Origin: a virus
DNA: 58,342 nucleotides
IMG/VR virus record: IMGVR_UViG_3300044614_000336
Location: 1 to 58,342 of that record
Reading direction: 5' to 3' (one strand)
Made by a program: the position numbers and the translations under genes. Shown here in pieces: positions 7,040-15,042 of the stretch (the first letter of the stretch is position 1; every line of letters begins with the position of its first letter). The notes beneath the pieces were generated by a model. That model saw only the letters and a list, made by a program, of their open reading frames with translations, was not told the origin of the DNA and made no database searches.

Positions 7040-7973
7040 ATTCACATTCTACCATCATCTCAGTCAGACATGCAACAAGATTGATCTCTTGATCTGCAAC
7101 GAAAGCCGACTGATACTGATACTTGGCAATGACGATGACAGCTTGAGGTATGAACTCAGGCTTGATGCTTTCTGACAAGCTATCGTAGATTTTACGAAAC
7201 ACTCTTGCTGGATCAATGTCAGAGTTCATGACAACCCACTTTCGCATTTCACCGAAGTTCTTTTCTTTTAGGTATTTAACCAGTTCACCAATCTTACGAA
7301 CATCGGACAGTTGAGCAACAATCCCAGCATCAAGAGAACCAGAAGAACTATAACGCTGTAATTCATTAAGAGTACGGCGATAGTCAGGGAAATACTTTTC
7401 GATAATCTTAACAAGAACTGTCTTATCATATGTCACACCTTCTTCGGTAAGAATGAATTGAAGTCTCTTGAATAGTTGAGACGCCATTTCTTTCTTCTCT
7501 TCATTCTTAAGAGCAAATTCAATGACAGAGCAACGCGAGTGAATAGCATCAATCAGCTTTGCTTTGTAGTTGCATGTTAAAATGAACGTACAGTTATTGG
7601 AAAACTCTTCGATGGTGCCGCGCATTGCGGCTTGTGCCTCACCAGTCAGATAGTCGGCTTCATCTAGTATGATGACCTTCTTACCTGAAGTGAGAGATAT
7701 CGTAGATGCATAGCCACGAATAGTTGTTCGTAGCATATCAATACCACGACTTTCTGATGCGTTAATGTACAGATGGTTGATACCAATTTCATCACACATT
7801 GCTCTGGCTACTGTTGTCTTACCGACACCAGCAGAACCAGTCAGCATGAGATTTGGTATCTCTTTCTTGTTCACAAATTCTTGAAAGACGTTCTTCAATC
7901 TCTCAGGAAGAATACAGTCATTAATCTTTTGAGGGCGATACTTTTCGACCCATAGGAAGGATTCGTTCATCAA
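7032..7973 (-). CDS. 44: gp44 clamp-loader ATPase subunit
   Basis: A 313-residue AAA+ protein of the RFC/clamp-loader clade. Walker A GSAGVGKTT is at 46-54, Walker B IILDEAD at 101-107, sensor-1 Asn135 in LTCNYK and the SRC arginine-finger motif at 146-148. The N-terminal WVEKYRPQKINDCILPE is the clade hallmark. With gp62 it loads gp45 for replication and for late transcription. It overlaps the 85-aa gene upstream by 53 bp and the nuclease-fold gene downstream by a few bases, giving a translationally coupled operon. Confidence 0.95.
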   Translation of the reverse strand: MMNESFLWVEKYRPQKINDCILPERLKNVFQEFVNKKEIPNLMLTGSAGVGKTTVARAMCDEIGINHLYINASESRGIDMLRTTIRGYASTISLTSGKKVIILDEADYLTGEAQAAMRGTIEEFSNNCTFILTCNYKAKLIDAIHSRCSVIEFALKNEEKKEMASQLFKRLQFILTEEGVTYDKTVLVKIIEKYFPDYRRTLNELQRYSSSGSLDAGIVAQLSDVRKIGELVKYLKEKNFGEMRKWVVMNSDIDPARVFRKIYDSLSESIKPEFIPQAVIVIAKYQYQSAFVADQEINLVACLTEMMVECEYV

Positions 7974-8178
7974 TTTTATCCGTCATGTTCTGAAAGAGTT
8001 CTTTGGCACCAGCACCACCAATATTTTGAATGTAGATTTCTTTGGCGGTCACTAGCATGTTTGATGCAAGCATTAGGACATCTAGAACATTATCGCTCAT
8101 CATGATTGCATTGTCAATTGGCACCATGAGTTCAGCCATACGTTCTACAGTCTGTTTTCTTTTCTCTTCTTCAGTCAT
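7921..8178 (-). CDS. Hypothetical protein in the clamp-loader operon
   Basis: An 85-residue, mostly helical protein: MTEEEKRKQTVERMAELMVP, then DNAIMMSDNVLDVLMLASNM, an IGGAGAKELF turn and a basic tail. I do not recognise the family. The 53-bp overlap with gene 44 downstream and an 8-bp overlap with the GIY-YIG gene upstream suggest coupled translation, so it is probably an expressed operon member and perhaps a replication-complex accessory factor. No catalytic motif is visible. Confidence 0.6.
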   Translation of the reverse strand: MTEEEKRKQTVERMAELMVPIDNAIMMSDNVLDVLMLASNMLVTAKEIYIQNIGGAGAKELFQNMTDKIDERILPMGRKVSPSKD

Positions 8179-8656
8179 AGATCAATCTTTCATTATAGCG
8201 TGTTTTTAGCAATGCTGCGACACACTCATCAACTCTATTCATATCATATTTGAAATTCTCAAATGTTGGAATTTCATCTCTGTGTAAAACTTTAATCATG
8301 AAAGTGTCGGTCGATTTCACACCATGTTGTCTCGCTTTCTTTGCTGCATAGTGATCTTCATCATCTCGTGATCTATCTTGAAGTTCTTTGATAAATCTAT
8401 AGATGCGCTGGGCAATGCTGTTGTTTGAATGTCCAGTGTACAGTGCTTCTAGCTTGTTATCAAGCTTTCTGTAGATCACATAAATTCCAGCGTGGTTCAA
8501 AGATACTTTTTGATTATTACCAGCAACGCTGTATGAGATGATGTTATCAGCATCAATATGCATCTGATAAAATGGCTTTCTGATACCAAGTGTGACCAGT
8601 TTCCTGGCCACATCTCGGTAACTCATGTATGTGTCACCATACAAGTCAGTTGGCAT
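8171..8656 (-). CDS. GIY-YIG nuclease-like protein
   Basis: A 161-residue protein with a GIY-YIG core: GIYVIY at 57-62, ALYTGHS at 71-77 (YTG replacing YIG), then SIAQRIYRFIKEL with Arg84 in the expected catalytic place, and an acidic helix VDECVAALLKTRYNERLIYD that could carry the metal-binding Glu. The first 50 residues form an additional domain, YGDTYMSYRDVARKLVTLG, which may bind DNA. Unlike typical homing endonucleases it has no NUMOD repeats and overlaps its neighbours by 1 and 8 bp, so a role in phage DNA metabolism is as likely as mobility. Confidence 0.68.
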   Translation of the reverse strand: MPTDLYGDTYMSYRDVARKLVTLGIRKPFYQMHIDADNIISYSVAGNNQKVSLNHAGIYVIYRKLDNKLEALYTGHSNNSIAQRIYRFIKELQDRSRDDEDHYAAKKARQHGVKSTDTFMIKVLHRDEIPTFENFKYDMNRVDECVAALLKTRYNERLIYD

Positions 8657-8943
8657 TACTTCATGACTCCATCATAGAACTCTTCGAAGCGGCGCTGATC
8701 TTCTTGCTCTTGTGCATAGTTTGCCTTGAAGTAGACCTTAGCCATGCGACGAATAGTCTTCTTATCAACACCAGTCTTTTCAGAGACATCATCAATAGCT
8801 GTCTTCTGGAAATCTCTCTCAGATGCAATCCGTGTCATACTATCATTCAATTCACGGATTGAATTGCGAAGGCGATCCTTCTGTTCATTCGTGAGAGATG
8901 AAATGCTAACATAGTTCTGCTGATTGTGTCCAATACCGCTCAT
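8656..8943 (-). CDS. DsbA/GapR-like double-stranded DNA-binding protein
   Basis: A 95-residue basic/acidic helical protein. The region RLRNSIRELND ... KTGVDKKTIRRMAKVYFKAN ... EEFYDGVMK follows the pattern of T4 DsbA, a dsDNA-binding protein that stimulates late transcription, and of the related bacterial GapR (DUF2312) fold. It starts on the stop codon of gene 45 (TAATG). Placement next to the sliding clamp, which is also the late transcription coactivator, fits such a role. Family assignment is by pattern only. Confidence 0.55.
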   Translation of the reverse strand: MSGIGHNQQNYVSISSLTNEQKDRLRNSIRELNDSMTRIASERDFQKTAIDDVSEKTGVDKKTIRRMAKVYFKANYAQEQEDQRRFEEFYDGVMK

Positions 8944-9608
8944 TACTTTGCCTCCAATGCGATGAAATACCTGATCTTGTCCTTAAAGATGCCACTTCTG
9001 CAAGTGAACTTTGCAAACGCACCAAACTCAATCTCTACATCATAATCAGCAGGAAGAAGCTTGATGTTCTCAACCTTGAATGTGGCAGCGAAATCTTCAC
9101 CGTTATAATCATTCAACTTGATTGACGCATAGTTTGATGTATCAACATTCTTGATATGTGTGTGCAGTCTGATTTCACCATCTTTACCAATCAAAGAGAT
9201 GTTGCTGAAATTATTCATTGCAGCAAGACGAAGAAACTTCTGTAAAACATTATTGGTCAATACGAACGAAGCATCAACCTTCTTCATCTTCAGTTCCTTA
9301 TCTGGCGGACTGATGATGTTGCTAGTCGGCGATGAGTAATAATTCAATTCGATTTCACCGTCACTCATCACAATTCGATTATCATAAAAAGTCAGTTCGG
9401 CATCACCCAGTGCTGAGACGTTACCTAAGAACTGGTTGAAATCATAGATGCCAAGCTGAAACGGAATAGATTCTTCAAAAGTTGCTTCAGCAAGAACCGA
9501 CTTCTCAGAAGAAATCGTTCTCTGTACATTTCCTTTATTGAGGACAAGACCTGAATTGATTGAAGCAAAATTCTTTAGAACAACAAGAGTGTCTTCACTA
9601 AACTTCAT
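8943..9608 (-). CDS. 45: gp45 sliding clamp
   Basis: A 221-residue T4-type processivity clamp. The start MKFSEDTLVVLKNFASINSG, the segment GIYDFNQFLGNVSALG and the C-terminal strand KDKIRYFIALEAK match T4 gp45. It is a ring-forming trimer that tethers DNA polymerase and, in T4, activates late promoters through gp33 and gp55. It leads the clamp/clamp-loader operon, 17 bp after the dNMP kinase gene. No separate strong promoter is seen in that short gap. Confidence 0.94.
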   Translation of the reverse strand: MKFSEDTLVVLKNFASINSGLVLNKGNVQRTISSEKSVLAEATFEESIPFQLGIYDFNQFLGNVSALGDAELTFYDNRIVMSDGEIELNYYSSPTSNIISPPDKELKMKKVDASFVLTNNVLQKFLRLAAMNNFSNISLIGKDGEIRLHTHIKNVDTSNYASIKLNDYNGEDFAATFKVENIKLLPADYDVEIEFGAFAKFTCRSGIFKDKIRYFIALEAK

Positions 9609-9625
9609 AATATAACTCCTTATAG

Positions 9626-10267
9626 TTAAGCTGCAATGTTAGCAGGATTTCGTGGACCTGTAAAGACTTTTAGCATGTGAGCCACATCACCTTCAAGCAT
9701 GGAAACAGTTCCTGTGTTATGCAGTTCATGATCCATGATTGAACCAATCCATGCCCACTCAGAATAGTGAATTGGATAATCAATCATCAGATCAGTATTA
9801 CCTTCTTTGTTGGCATGATAAGCAACATCATACCACTCAGGGTCAAGGCCGCGCTTCACACGAATTACAAAGCCACCCTTATCTTGAATGAACTTGATTT
9901 CGTTTGGAAAACGAACGTCAGCAATAACTACATTAGGATATAGTTCCATCTTACGTTCAAGTGAATAGACCCACAAGTCTTTATGGAAGACATCACGACC
10001 TGCTTCAGTGCCCATCATCTGTAGAGCAAGACGAGGAGAAATGTTGTAACCAAATCTCTTTGACCACCATTCATCTGGAATTTCTCGCCATGCACGACTT
10101 TCATCTGTATCACCTTCTAGAAGACCACGCGGCCATCCGAAGATGGCCGCTGTAGCATCCTTTACAGTGTCAGCAAAAGAGAGCTTGTGAAAAGAATATT
10201 TGTTCACAAGTACATCTGCAACAGTACCCTTACCTGAACCAATAAATCCAACTACACCAATAATCAT
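9626..10267 (-). CDS. 1: Deoxynucleoside monophosphate kinase (gp1-like)
   Basis: A 213-residue kinase related to T4 gp1, which phosphorylates dTMP, dGMP and hydroxymethyl-dCMP. The P-loop GFIGSGKGT is at 7-15, followed by HKLSFADTVKDATAAIFGWPR and the lid-like LLEGDTDESRAWRE; NVVIADVRFPNEI is the second conserved strand. Length and motifs fit phage dNMP kinases. The ATG overlaps the stop of the preceding glycosyltransferase gene (TAATG). Confidence 0.9.
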   Translation of the reverse strand: MIIGVVGFIGSGKGTVADVLVNKYSFHKLSFADTVKDATAAIFGWPRGLLEGDTDESRAWREIPDEWWSKRFGYNISPRLALQMMGTEAGRDVFHKDLWVYSLERKMELYPNVVIADVRFPNEIKFIQDKGGFVIRVKRGLDPEWYDVAYHANKEGNTDLMIDYPIHYSEWAWIGSIMDHELHNTGTVSMLEGDVAHMLKVFTGPRNPANIAA

Positions 10268-11160
10268 TAGAGGTTTCCTGTATGTTGAGCAATTGCCTGC
10301 ATGTTACCAGTGAAAGCAAACGTACCGATGTGCTGCGTCTTCATCCAAGGACACAACCAGACCTGAAGTCCAATTCGTCTTGCATACTGACAGAACATAT
10401 AATCTTCTGATAGATAGCGGTGTGAAGCGGTCTTTTCAATCTCAATCATCTTCTTGGCGTCTTCTGATACATTTTCTCCAGCAGAAGACCTGACAATGAG
10501 TGCATATAGATCATCGTAGGTGTAGCCGTTGTCGATCACAGTATCAAAGTACGCATGAATGTACCTAGAACCGTCAAAGTTTGCCTGTCCAACGTGGTCT
10601 GGCTTGTAGTTCTGCTTTGGATAAGCATCCTTGAACTTATCAAAGACTTCTCTCTTCACCATCATGAAGCCAGTACCAATCTCCATGACCTCAAGAGGCT
10701 CTGTAACTCTGAACTGCTTGGTGCCAGGCACGGGATTGAACACATAGTCACCTACCAGCATGTCCAAGACACCAGGAGCAACGGTGGGGTCTTTTACCAT
10801 AGCCGCTGCTATGTTCTTCCAGTTGATAGACTTCTTAGGGTACGGCGCTCCAATTATGTCCTTATTCAGTGCAATCAGAGCAAGAATATCTTGCGGATCG
10901 AAGTGAATGTCAGAGTCGATAAAAAGTAGATGAGTGTACCCAGAACGCAAGAATTCATCTACAAGGTAGTTTCGAGCGCGGGTGATCAGGGATTCATTGA
11001 ACAGAAAAGAGAAGCGGATCTCAATGCCGTTCTGCATACAGATGCCCTGTAAGTCAAGACAAGCCTTCATGTAGAGTCCGTTGTTCTGTCCACCATACAT
11101 TGGTGTGGCAACAAACAACTTTGCCTTTCTCAAATCTTCAAGCTTAATAGTCAATTCCAT
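10267..11160 (-). CDS. Phage glycosyltransferase (GT-A type)
   Basis: A 297-residue protein starting with a nucleotide-sugar binding strand KLFVATPMYGGQN (residues 14-26), then RARNYLVDEFLRSGYTHLLF and the DSD metal motif at 82-84. A second conserved patch is EVMEIGTGFMMVKREVF, followed by the acidic SEDYMFCQYARRIG. It resembles the N-terminal half of the larger GT-methyltransferase fusion at 45361-46689. The acceptor is unknown (virion, DNA or host). It lies downstream of a strong hairpin terminator and has GGAG before its ATG. Confidence 0.8.
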   Translation of the reverse strand: MELTIKLEDLRKAKLFVATPMYGGQNNGLYMKACLDLQGICMQNGIEIRFSFLFNESLITRARNYLVDEFLRSGYTHLLFIDSDIHFDPQDILALIALNKDIIGAPYPKKSINWKNIAAAMVKDPTVAPGVLDMLVGDYVFNPVPGTKQFRVTEPLEVMEIGTGFMMVKREVFDKFKDAYPKQNYKPDHVGQANFDGSRYIHAYFDTVIDNGYTYDDLYALIVRSSAGENVSEDAKKMIEIEKTASHRYLSEDYMFCQYARRIGLQVWLCPWMKTQHIGTFAFTGNMQAIAQHTGNL

Positions 11161-11176
11161 AAGAAAACTCCATAGT

Positions 11177-11207
11177 AAAAAGGGACGCTAGTATATAGCG
11201 TCCCTTT
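11177..11207 (-). terminator. Perfect hairpin terminator after the winged-helix gene
   Basis: The minus strand has a perfect 12-bp stem (AAAGGGACGCTA with TAGCGTCCCTTT) around the 5-nt loop UAUAC, followed by further U residues. It terminates the wHTH gene ending at 11226. The loop DNA again spells a TATACT -10 hexamer (11190-11195), but the best -35 match is only 3/6, so promoter activity is doubtful. Confidence 0.8.
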
Positions 11208-11225
11208 GATAGACTTCACATATTA

Positions 11226-11438
11226 TTAGGCTGCGAAGCGATAATAAACCTTGCTCTTACCATTGACCTGACGGCGGTCAGCCACGATATCAAAACCTTC
11301 GTTAACACGAAGATCATGAATGCGCTTCATGACGTTGGTACGAGGAACACCAGTACCACGAGCAATCATTGAAGCAGTAAGACCATTGCGCTTGGCATTG
11401 GTAAGAAGATACTTAGCAACCTTAGAAATCTGAGACAT
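11226..11438 (-). CDS. Small winged-helix transcriptional regulator
   Basis: A 70-residue protein that is essentially one winged helix-turn-helix: helix SKVAKYLLTNAKRNG, helix LTASMIARGTGV, recognition helix RTNVMKRIHDLRVNEG and a beta-wing FDIVADRRQVNGKSKVYYRFAA. Such mini-wHTH proteins act as DNA-binding regulators. It has a strong GGAG site, lies between two hairpins and has a leader able to form a pseudoknot, so it may be under its own RNA-level control. Targets are unknown. Confidence 0.8.
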   Translation of the reverse strand: MSQISKVAKYLLTNAKRNGLTASMIARGTGVPRTNVMKRIHDLRVNEGFDIVADRRQVNGKSKVYYRFAA

Positions 11439-11456
11439 TCAATTTTCTCCATAATA

Positions 11457-11510
11457 AACGCTACCGTGATATTAGACTGGTGAGACGCGGTAGCATTACG
11501 TCTCACCAGT
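11457..11510 (-). promoter_or_regulatory. Predicted H-type pseudoknot in the wHTH leader
   Basis: In the minus-strand transcript a perfect 12-bp stem (ACTGGTGAGACG at 11499-11510 with CGTCTCACCAGT at 11476-11487) closes an 11-nt loop. The loop segment GCTACCG (11488-11494) is complementary over 7 bases to CGGTAGC (11460-11466), located 9 nt beyond the stem and about 12 nt before the GGAG of the wHTH gene. The two pairings form an H-type pseudoknot or alternative hairpins. It could also end the CobS transcript, although the U-run lies on the wrong side for a normal terminator. Confidence 0.55.
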
Positions 11511-11519
11511 TTTTAGAAC

Positions 11520-12701
11520 TTAGAAAGCAATTTCTTGATCGGCGAGCTTTTCAGCTTCTTTTTCTGCCGCTTCAGTCTTGGGAGCAAGAGTGTCATCAAG
11601 CTTCATGTAAAGATCAAGAAACGAGTTCTTGGTATCAATGTCGAAGCGGTTCAGACACAACTTGATTGACTTCTCACGATCTTGACCGAAGATGGTGTAA
11701 GCTTGAGCGATATGAACCAGACGGCGAGTAGAGATGATATCAGACACAGCGCCTTCGTAGAAGCTCTTGCGAATTACATCAGCCCACTGCACCAACTTGT
11801 CAGCAAAATCTTTGGCTTCAATACCATTCTCAGCGAAGACATTGTTGATGATCTTCTGTTCGACCTTGAGAGCGGGATACTCTTGCTCAAACGTGATAGA
11901 GAAACGCTCAAGAAAAGCTTCGTTCATCACGTTGGTACCGATGAAGCGACCATCATCAGAACCCTTACCCTTCGTGTTCGCAGTGGCGACAATCGTGAAG
12001 CCAACAGCAGGAAACACGACCTTGTTGATCTTCTTGACGTAGACAGACTTACCTTCAAGGATCGGCTGAAGACACATAAGTTTCGCATCACCAAGATCGA
12101 CTTCATCAAGAAGAAGAACAGAGCCACGTTCCATCGCAACAAGAACCGGACCATTCTGCCAGACAGTCTTACCTTCAAGAAGACGGAAACCACCGATCAG
12201 ATCATCTTCATCGGTCTCTTTCGTGATATTGGCGCGAACCAATTCACGACCTTCATTGGCGCAAATCTGTTCAATCATCATCGTCTTACCGTTGCCAGAA
12301 AGACCAGTCACATAAGTCGGATAGAACCGCTTAGAGCGAATGATCGAACGAATGTCATTGAAGTGACCAAACGGAACGTAACCAGTCGCCTTCGCCGGCA
12401 CAAGATTGATGTTTGCAGTTGTAGAGTGAAGATTAGCGATAGTCATCTCTTCAACATTGGACACAACAGGAATGGAAGAAGACTTTCCAACAGCGTCAGC
12501 AGGTTTGGACGAAACTGCACCAGACAGAGAGTAGACACCACGGTCAACGCGGAGAGACTTGTCGCAAACGAGCCAACCGGGCCACTTTATATCATTCTTC
12601 TCACAGACTTCTACAATCTGTGCGCGAGTGATTGTGTTAAGTTCACCAAACATCGTTTCGACTGCATTCAGAAAAGCACTACGATCAGAAGTACGAGACA
12701 T
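11520..12701 (-). CDS. cobS: CobS-like AAA+ ATPase (MoxR-type)
   Basis: A 393-residue AAA+ protein of the CobS/MoxR type seen in marine T4-like phages. An N-terminal region of about 60 residues resembles a DNA- or partner-binding domain. Walker A GLSGNGKT is at 133-140, Walker B VLLLDEVD at 195-202, sensor ATANTKGKG and an Arg-finger region FIGTNVMNEAFLERFSI follow. Cellular CobS is the ATPase of aerobic cobaltochelatase, but phage copies pair with VWA proteins and probably remodel other targets. The start at 12701 lies after a consensus sigma70 promoter; the longer ORF would include that promoter and the upstream stop. Confidence 0.85.
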   Translation of the reverse strand: MSRTSDRSAFLNAVETMFGELNTITRAQIVEVCEKNDIKWPGWLVCDKSLRVDRGVYSLSGAVSSKPADAVGKSSSIPVVSNVEEMTIANLHSTTANINLVPAKATGYVPFGHFNDIRSIIRSKRFYPTYVTGLSGNGKTMMIEQICANEGRELVRANITKETDEDDLIGGFRLLEGKTVWQNGPVLVAMERGSVLLLDEVDLGDAKLMCLQPILEGKSVYVKKINKVVFPAVGFTIVATANTKGKGSDDGRFIGTNVMNEAFLERFSITFEQEYPALKVEQKIINNVFAENGIEAKDFADKLVQWADVIRKSFYEGAVSDIISTRRLVHIAQAYTIFGQDREKSIKLCLNRFDIDTKNSFLDLYMKLDDTLAPKTEAAEKEAEKLADQEIAF

Positions 12702-12731
12702 AAGAGATGTTCCTTTCTCAGTTACAAAGAG

Positions 12732-12760
12732 ATAATACAGGAAGTAGGGGTTAATGTCAA
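12732..12760 (-). promoter_or_regulatory. Consensus sigma70-type promoter for cobS
   Basis: TTGACA (12755-12760, 6/6), a 17-bp spacer and TATTAT (12732-12737, 5/6). The TGA inside TTGACA is the stop codon of the upstream VWA gene. It sits 31 bp before the chosen cobS ATG, leaving room for a short leader with AAAGGAAC. Confidence 0.75.
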
Positions 12761-14934
12761 GCAGCGATTTTCTTGATGAACCGCTGAAGAAGAACACGAT
12801 TTACCGACTTCTTTTCTGCGAAAGACAGAAAAGCTTTGGCAATCTTCGCCTTGCTCATGCCCTTGTCAATGACCAGATTGTTGGTCTTGATGTTCAAGCT
12901 ACCAGCACGAAGAATGTAGTATTCATCGTAGCCGGAATTCGTGACTGTGACAAAACCAAGTTCTTCAAAACTCTTCTTCGCTTCTTTGGCAAACTTGTCA
13001 TCATAGTTGTAGCCGTAGAAGCTGTGCATCATAGTACGGAAACCTTCACCATAGACATAGAAGCCAATCAGATTGCAGTTGGTACGTTCTTTCAGTACAC
13101 GAAGCAATGTAGCAGTGGTTTCTTTCGTTGAATAAAAACTACCACCATAAGATGAACCAAGATTGAAATCTTTCTTGGTAATTTCATCTTGAAGAATGAA
13201 CTTGCTAGTCTTGGGGCTGAAATGAGGTTGATTATGCAAAGAACAACCATCGGACTCACCATCAGTAAGAAAGACCGTATTAACAACCTGAACTTTGGTG
13301 CGGTTCTTGAAAGCATTCACTACAAGATCAGCAACCATAATCGCATCATTCAAAGGAGTAGAACCCAATGAATCGGTACGAATATGAGCACCACAAGCGA
13401 AAGACCAGAGATTGAAAAACGCGGTGTTCATTTCAGCAGAATTCATCCGAGAAGAAAGAATGTTGCGAAGCTTGAACGGACGCAAGTCAAGATCGGTCTT
13501 TTTGTATACACAAAAGTTCTTATTGAAGTTATCAGACTGATTGATCGAACGGAACGAGTAGACTTCAAAAGGAATCTGCACTCGCTTGCAGAACCAAACC
13601 AGTGAGAACATCTGCTTCAAAGTATTCTTAAGATGATGTTCCATAGAACCAGACCAATCAACAAACATCACGAAGCCGTGATTTTTACCTTCTGATACAG
13701 TGGTGATACGGCGGAAGAGATCGTCGTTATACTTGTAAGAGTGAAGCTTGTTCATATCAATGGCACCAGTCTTACCAGTAGCAGTGCGGCGATATTCATC
13801 GGCAGACTTACGCATTTCAAATTCTTTGACCATGTAAGAGATGGTCGCATTTTCAGAAACACGGAAAGCATTCAGTTCTTCACGCACTGACATCAACCAA
13901 GCAGAACCTGCACAAGCAGCAAGAGATGAACTCATCTGCTTGTGAACAATCTTGTAGTCATCAACAATGTCATTGATATTGCTCGGACGAGGAATAGTCA
14001 CATAAACGTAGTTGATATTAGAATTTGCAAGAAGTTCTTCCTGCTTCTTCTGCCAAGCTTTTTCAGTCTCAGGAGATTCGACTTCATCAACGTAGCTCTC
14101 TTTCGAAGAGCCAGCATTAATGTCACCATCAGTGTCACCGAATGCATCTGGAGATGCATCCTCATCGGAATCTTCATCATCATCAGCTTCTTCATCAGAA
14201 GCACCATTCGAAGAATAAGCTTCTTCATCTTCATCAGTATCAGAACCGCTGCTGAAATTACCTTCGAAATCTTCGTCAAAGTCAATTTCAATTTCAACAT
14301 CAGCATCAGCATCACCAGGTTCTTCCTGATTTTCAGACTGAGAAGTTTTGCTGAAGTTATATACATCTTCAACAAGAGTGTAGACTTCTTCAACAGTCTC
14401 AGCATTTTCAATGCGAGAGATGAAAGCCTTCTCTTCATTCGAAAACCGAATACCAGAGAGCGCACCACCCTTGAAGTAGATGTTGATACGATCAATGAAA
14501 GTCATCGAATTAACGTCACGCGAAGCAGTACCGAAAAAATCTTTTTCGATCAGTTCAGCATAACCCTTGATGTAGTCGCGGCGAGAGCCGGGATAGCGGC
14601 GCTTCTGACGCTTGTCAATTCGAGCATCTTCAATAACGTTGAAGAAATCTTTGACAACAGCGACACGAGCATTAAGCTTCTTAGAGATAGCTTCAATGTC
14701 ATCAAGAAACATAGGAGTGTCGAGAGCATGTCCGACCTCATGAATGACAAGCATGTCATAGAGAGGCTTAGACATTTCGCGCCAGACGGGCAGAATAAGA
14801 ACGCGGTTCTTAACATCAAACATCGCAGTCTTTGCAGATGCTTGATGCTGAACAGTGATGTTTTCCATGGCCAGCAGCTTTGCAAGCTGGCTCTGGGCTT
14901 CGTGAGATACTGTATGTGCAAGAGTGTTTGTCAT
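12757..14934 (-). CDS. CobT/VWA-domain protein with HExxH peptidase motif
   Basis: A 725-residue protein with three parts. The N-terminus carries a zinc-peptidase-like motif HEVGH (65-69) with a downstream EDARID (102-107) that could supply the third ligand. A highly acidic, Asp/Glu/Ser-rich linker spans about 200-290. The C-terminal von Willebrand A domain has the MIDAS DWSGS (426-430). This is the partner arrangement of AAA+ MoxR/CobS ATPases, and it lies directly upstream of cobS. Whether it is a metal chelatase-like machine, a protease or a chaperone is unknown. The ATG lies only 8 bp beyond a -10 box and has no Shine-Dalgarno, so it may be leaderless. Confidence 0.82.
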   Translation of the reverse strand: MTNTLAHTVSHEAQSQLAKLLAMENITVQHQASAKTAMFDVKNRVLILPVWREMSKPLYDMLVIHEVGHALDTPMFLDDIEAISKKLNARVAVVKDFFNVIEDARIDKRQKRRYPGSRRDYIKGYAELIEKDFFGTASRDVNSMTFIDRINIYFKGGALSGIRFSNEEKAFISRIENAETVEEVYTLVEDVYNFSKTSQSENQEEPGDADADVEIEIDFDEDFEGNFSSGSDTDEDEEAYSSNGASDEEADDDEDSDEDASPDAFGDTDGDINAGSSKESYVDEVESPETEKAWQKKQEELLANSNINYVYVTIPRPSNINDIVDDYKIVHKQMSSSLAACAGSAWLMSVREELNAFRVSENATISYMVKEFEMRKSADEYRRTATGKTGAIDMNKLHSYKYNDDLFRRITTVSEGKNHGFVMFVDWSGSMEHHLKNTLKQMFSLVWFCKRVQIPFEVYSFRSINQSDNFNKNFCVYKKTDLDLRPFKLRNILSSRMNSAEMNTAFFNLWSFACGAHIRTDSLGSTPLNDAIMVADLVVNAFKNRTKVQVVNTVFLTDGESDGCSLHNQPHFSPKTSKFILQDEITKKDFNLGSSYGGSFYSTKETTATLLRVLKERTNCNLIGFYVYGEGFRTMMHSFYGYNYDDKFAKEAKKSFEELGFVTVTNSGYDEYYILRAGSLNIKTNNLVIDKGMSKAKIAKAFLSFAEKKSVNRVLLQRFIKKIAA

Positions 14935-14941
14935 GTGAGTG

Positions 14942-14969
14942 AATATACAGGAGTTGGTTCGTATTGCAA
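14942..14969 (-). promoter_or_regulatory. Sigma70-like promoter for the VWA/CobT gene
   Basis: TTGCAA (14964-14969, 4/6), 16-bp spacer, TATATT (14942-14947, 5/6). The ATG at 14934 begins 7 bases after the -10, so transcription would start at or next to the codon. The remaining intergenic stretch to 15042 shows an A/T tract (8 T's in the minus strand) but no hairpin. Confidence 0.5.
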
Positions 14970-15042
14970 GCCATTTCCAAAAAAAAGTTTTATGTTGGAT
15001 TACAGTGGTTTAGCACGTAATATGACTGGAAGTTGTAGTTTT

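Noticed and set aside
11190-11219. Promoter with TATACT -10 in the second UAUAC terminator
   Set aside because: The best -35 hexamer matches only 3 of 6 positions, so only the terminator is listed.
11682-12776. 364-aa open frame on the plus strand opposite cobS
   Set aside because: It is the mirror of a conserved AAA+ gene, its translation is low in recognisable motifs, and no plus-strand promoter or ribosome site is seen.
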